The notes beneath the pieces are model-generated. The model saw only the letters and a list, made by a program, of their open reading frames with translations. It was not told where the DNA came from and did not search any database. 6,805 nt of DNA, from the NCBI GenBank assembly GCA_031290205.1, contig JAITNZ010000192.1:1-6805 (forward strand). Reading direction: 5' to 3'. Both the position numbers and the translations under genes were made by a program. Below, piece after piece: positions 5,672-6,805 of this stretch. Position 1 is the first letter of the stretch; every line of letters starts with the position of its first letter. This stretch comes from Spirochaetaceae bacterium (GTDB lineage Bacteria; Spirochaetota; Spirochaetia; Treponematales; Breznakiellaceae).

Positions 5672-6445
5672 TTAGTTCGGCAAGCCGAAGAATTTGTTTG
5701 AGTTTTCCCAGAGGGCGTTTGCCATCTCTTCGTCCGGCATATCGAACATCTGGGCAAGGCGGCGCGCCGTCAAGGGGAGGTATTTTGGCATATTCCGTTT
5801 GCCGCGGTATTCAGACGGCACCATGAAGGGGCTTTCGGATTCGATGAGTATCCTGTCGAGCGGCAGAACCTCGACCGTTTCGTGAAGATTCCGCGCATTC
5901 CTGTAGGTAAGGTTCCCCGCAAACGAAAAATAGAGGTTCAGTTTGAGCGCCCGCTTTGCGAATTCGGCATTTTCCGAATAGCAGTGGAGGACGCCGCCCT
6001 TGGGCGGTAATCTATCGCGGAGAATTTCGATGATATCGCGCCCCGCCTCGCGGTTATGGATGACCACCGGCAGGTTCAGGCGGCTGGCGACATCGAGCTG
6101 CTGAATAAAAAGCTCGATTTGCGTTTTCCTGTCGCCAAATTTGTGGTAATAGTCGAGTCCGGTCTCGCCAATGGCGACGACGCGGGGAAGCTGGGCGCTA
6201 TTTTTAAGCGTCTGAAGCCAATCCTTACCCGGATTTTGGACTTCGGAGGGGGAAACGCCGACCGAAAAGTAGACATTTTCCGTCGATTTCAGGTTATCGT
6301 AGACCTTTACAAAGTCGTGCAGACTGTTGCAGATGGACAAAATCCTCGAAACACCGACTTGACGTGCCTCTTGCGTAATGAGAAGTTGTTTAATAGGGTC
6401 ATCGTCAATAAGCCCAATATGGGCGTGAGTGTCAAAATACTGCAT
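5672..6445 (-). CDS. tatD: TatD-family metal-dependent hydrolase/deoxyribonuclease, divergent metal site
   Basis: TIM-barrel amidohydrolase-superfamily protein, usually a cytoplasmic 3'-5' DNase or related phosphoesterase; 257 aa is normal. Family motifs are DTHAH (5-9, ligands H7 and H9), IGETGLDYY (92-100, bridging E94), VVIHNRE (127-133, H130), VLHCYSEN (152-159, H154) and ILIESESPFMVP (199-210) followed by YRGKRNMP (213-220). Two departures are seen. The usual Asp of the E-T-D-[SA]-P motif is Glu204 here (GAA codon at 5834-5836), and the common G-I-H-P motif reads GVSP (63-66). ATG 6445 is preferred over the upstream in-frame TTG (6457) because the fold begins at MQYFDTHAH; GGAA (6452-6455) is a weak ribosome site. 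First gene of a unit with the activase, driven by the promoter at 6530-6558. Family is certain; nuclease activity is not. Confidence 0.92.
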   Translation of the reverse strand: MQYFDTHAHIGLIDDDPIKQLLITQEARQVGVSRILSICNSLHDFVKVYDNLKSTENVYFSVGVSPSEVQNPGKDWLQTLKNSAQLPRVVAIGETGLDYYHKFGDRKTQIELFIQQLDVASRLNLPVVIHNREAGRDIIEILRDRLPPKGGVLHCYSENAEFAKRALKLNLYFSFAGNLTYRNARNLHETVEVLPLDRILIESESPFMVPSEYRGKRNMPKYLPLTARRLAQMFDMPDEEMANALWENSNKFFGLPN

Positions 6446-6529
6446 GGCTTTTTCCAAAAAAAGATGATTCGAGACAGCGGTGCAAACAGCAACGCCATTT
6501 CCTTCCGGCGTTTATAACCGGACATCATA

Positions 6530-6558
6530 ATTCTACACAACTTTTAAACTCCTGTCAA
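6530..6558 (-). promoter_or_regulatory. Near-consensus sigma70 promoter for tatD
   Basis: On the minus strand: -35 TTGACA (6553-6558, perfect), spacer of exactly 17 nt (6536-6552) and -10 TAGAAT (6530-6535, five of six consensus bases). The start point would be near 6523, giving a leader of about 78 nt before the tatD ATG. A small dyad CCGG/CCGG (6505-6508 and 6518-6521) lies at the very start of the transcript. Confidence 0.8.
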
Positions 6559-6598
6559 GGTTTATTTTTCCGACAGGTTTATTTTTCCGGTTTATTTA
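6559..6598 (-). repeat. A+T-rich direct repeats above the tatD -35 box
   Basis: GGTTTATTTTTCC (plus strand) occurs at 6559-6571 and 6576-6588, followed by a partial unit GGTTTATTTA at 6589-6598. The repeats abut the -35 hexamer. As A-rich tracts on the coding strand they could act as an UP element or as binding sites for a regulator. Confidence 0.55.
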
Positions 6599-6624
6599 AC
6601 GGATACTTTGAGCCGGTATTGGGG

Positions 6625-6723
6625 GGGTGCACTTCCAAATTCTGGGTAAATCAGGTAGGCGCTATGGAAATATCCAGTATAAGGAGGGGGGGGAAGTCGA
6701 CCCCTCGCCCGATAATTGCACCC
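6625..6723. mobile_element. MITE-like element, copy 2 (short form)
   Basis: 6625-6667 matches 4119-4161 with two mismatches (6645 and 6664). Both copies then carry a GGAGG-poly-G-GAAGTC-CCCC stretch, with 8 consecutive G here (6686-6693). The right end, AATTGCACCC ending at 6723, reads GGGTGCAATT on the other strand and mirrors the left end GGGTGCACTT; copy 1 ends in AATTGCACACC. At about 99 bp this copy lacks most of the hairpin interior of copy 1. The flanks share only CCGGT (6613-6617 and 6727-6731), so a target duplication is uncertain. It encodes no protein. Confidence 0.45.
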
Positions 6724-6739
6724 GAACCGGTGAGGGTGT

Positions 6740-6805
6740 TTACGCAATTAATCTAGCACGGCGTAGCGCCAGCGAAAGCCGCTGTTCAGAAGGCGTTATC
6801 AGCGC
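6740..6805 (-). CDS. Possible 3' end of an upstream gene (partial)
   Basis: One minus-strand frame is open from the window edge to a TAA at 6740-6742, giving 21 residues ending SLALRRARLIA. The other two minus frames stop early. The basic, helix-like composition is compatible with the C-terminus of a real protein, but the stretch is too short to identify and an open run of this length is common by chance. A dyad surrounds the stop (TAATTGC 6713-6719 with GCAATTA 6744-6750, enclosing CACCC/GGGTG), without a U-tract. Confidence 0.2.
   Translation of the reverse strand, partial: ALITPSEQRLSLALRRARLIA

Noticed and set aside
6307..6498. Upstream open frame with an ATG at 6498 overlapping the start of tatD in another frame
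   Set aside because: The AAGGA ahead of it is only about 2 nt from the ATG, too close to work, and the product has no recognisable features; treated as a shadow of tatD.

Overview
All protein-coding genes seen in this window are on the minus strand. They form two transcription units separated by about 1 kb of repeat-rich, non-coding DNA. Reading in the direction of transcription (high to low coordinates), the first unit is tatD (5672-6445) followed by a 2-hydroxyacyl-CoA dehydratase/benzoyl-CoA reductase-type activase (4904-5665). The second is a five-gene nickel (or cobalt) uptake operon of the energy-coupling-factor (ECF) type: nikK (3082-3885), nikL (2500-3003), nikM (1680-2510), nikQ (920-1693) and nikO (60-923).

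Organism: signal peptides on NikK and NikL, with NikK apparently released outside the cytoplasmic membrane, fit a Gram-negative-type envelope. The oxygen-sensitive [4Fe-4S] activase points to an anaerobe. GC content is intermediate and very uneven, and poly-G/C tracts, palindromes and small repeats are abundant. A host-associated anaerobe such as a treponeme-like spirochaete would fit, but that is a low-confidence guess from overall feel; no single marker here fixes the taxon.

Nickel operon: NikM is the membrane substrate-binding (S) component, NikQ the transmembrane coupling (T) component and NikO the ATPase. NikK and NikL are the accessory extracytoplasmic proteins that replace CbiN/NikN in one known class of nickel ECF systems. 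nikL-nikM-nikQ-nikO are joined by 11-, 14- and 4-nt overlaps, so translational coupling is likely. After predicted signal cleavage NikK and NikL both start with His, NikM starts Met-His, and NikL and NikO end in His-containing tails, which suggests a histidine path for the metal from periplasm to cytoplasm. NikM carries an unusual in-frame insertion of about 85 residues made largely of two copies of a palindromic repeat. Upstream of nikK there is a possible sigma70 promoter and a leader of about 180 nt with several hairpins; no nikR gene is seen.

Intergenic 3886-4903: nik leader and promoter (3892-4101), a MITE-like element of about 200 bp with imperfect terminal inverted repeats and an 8-bp flanking direct repeat (4119-4318), two strong hairpins (4341-4362 and 4403-4426), then about 465 bp in which no credible gene is seen.

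Upstream end 6446-6805: an almost consensus sigma70 promoter for tatD (6530-6558) with A+T-rich direct repeats above it, a second shorter copy of the MITE-like element (6625-6723), and possibly the last 21 codons of another minus-strand gene running off the edge. Bases 1-59, downstream of nikO, hold no recognisable terminator.
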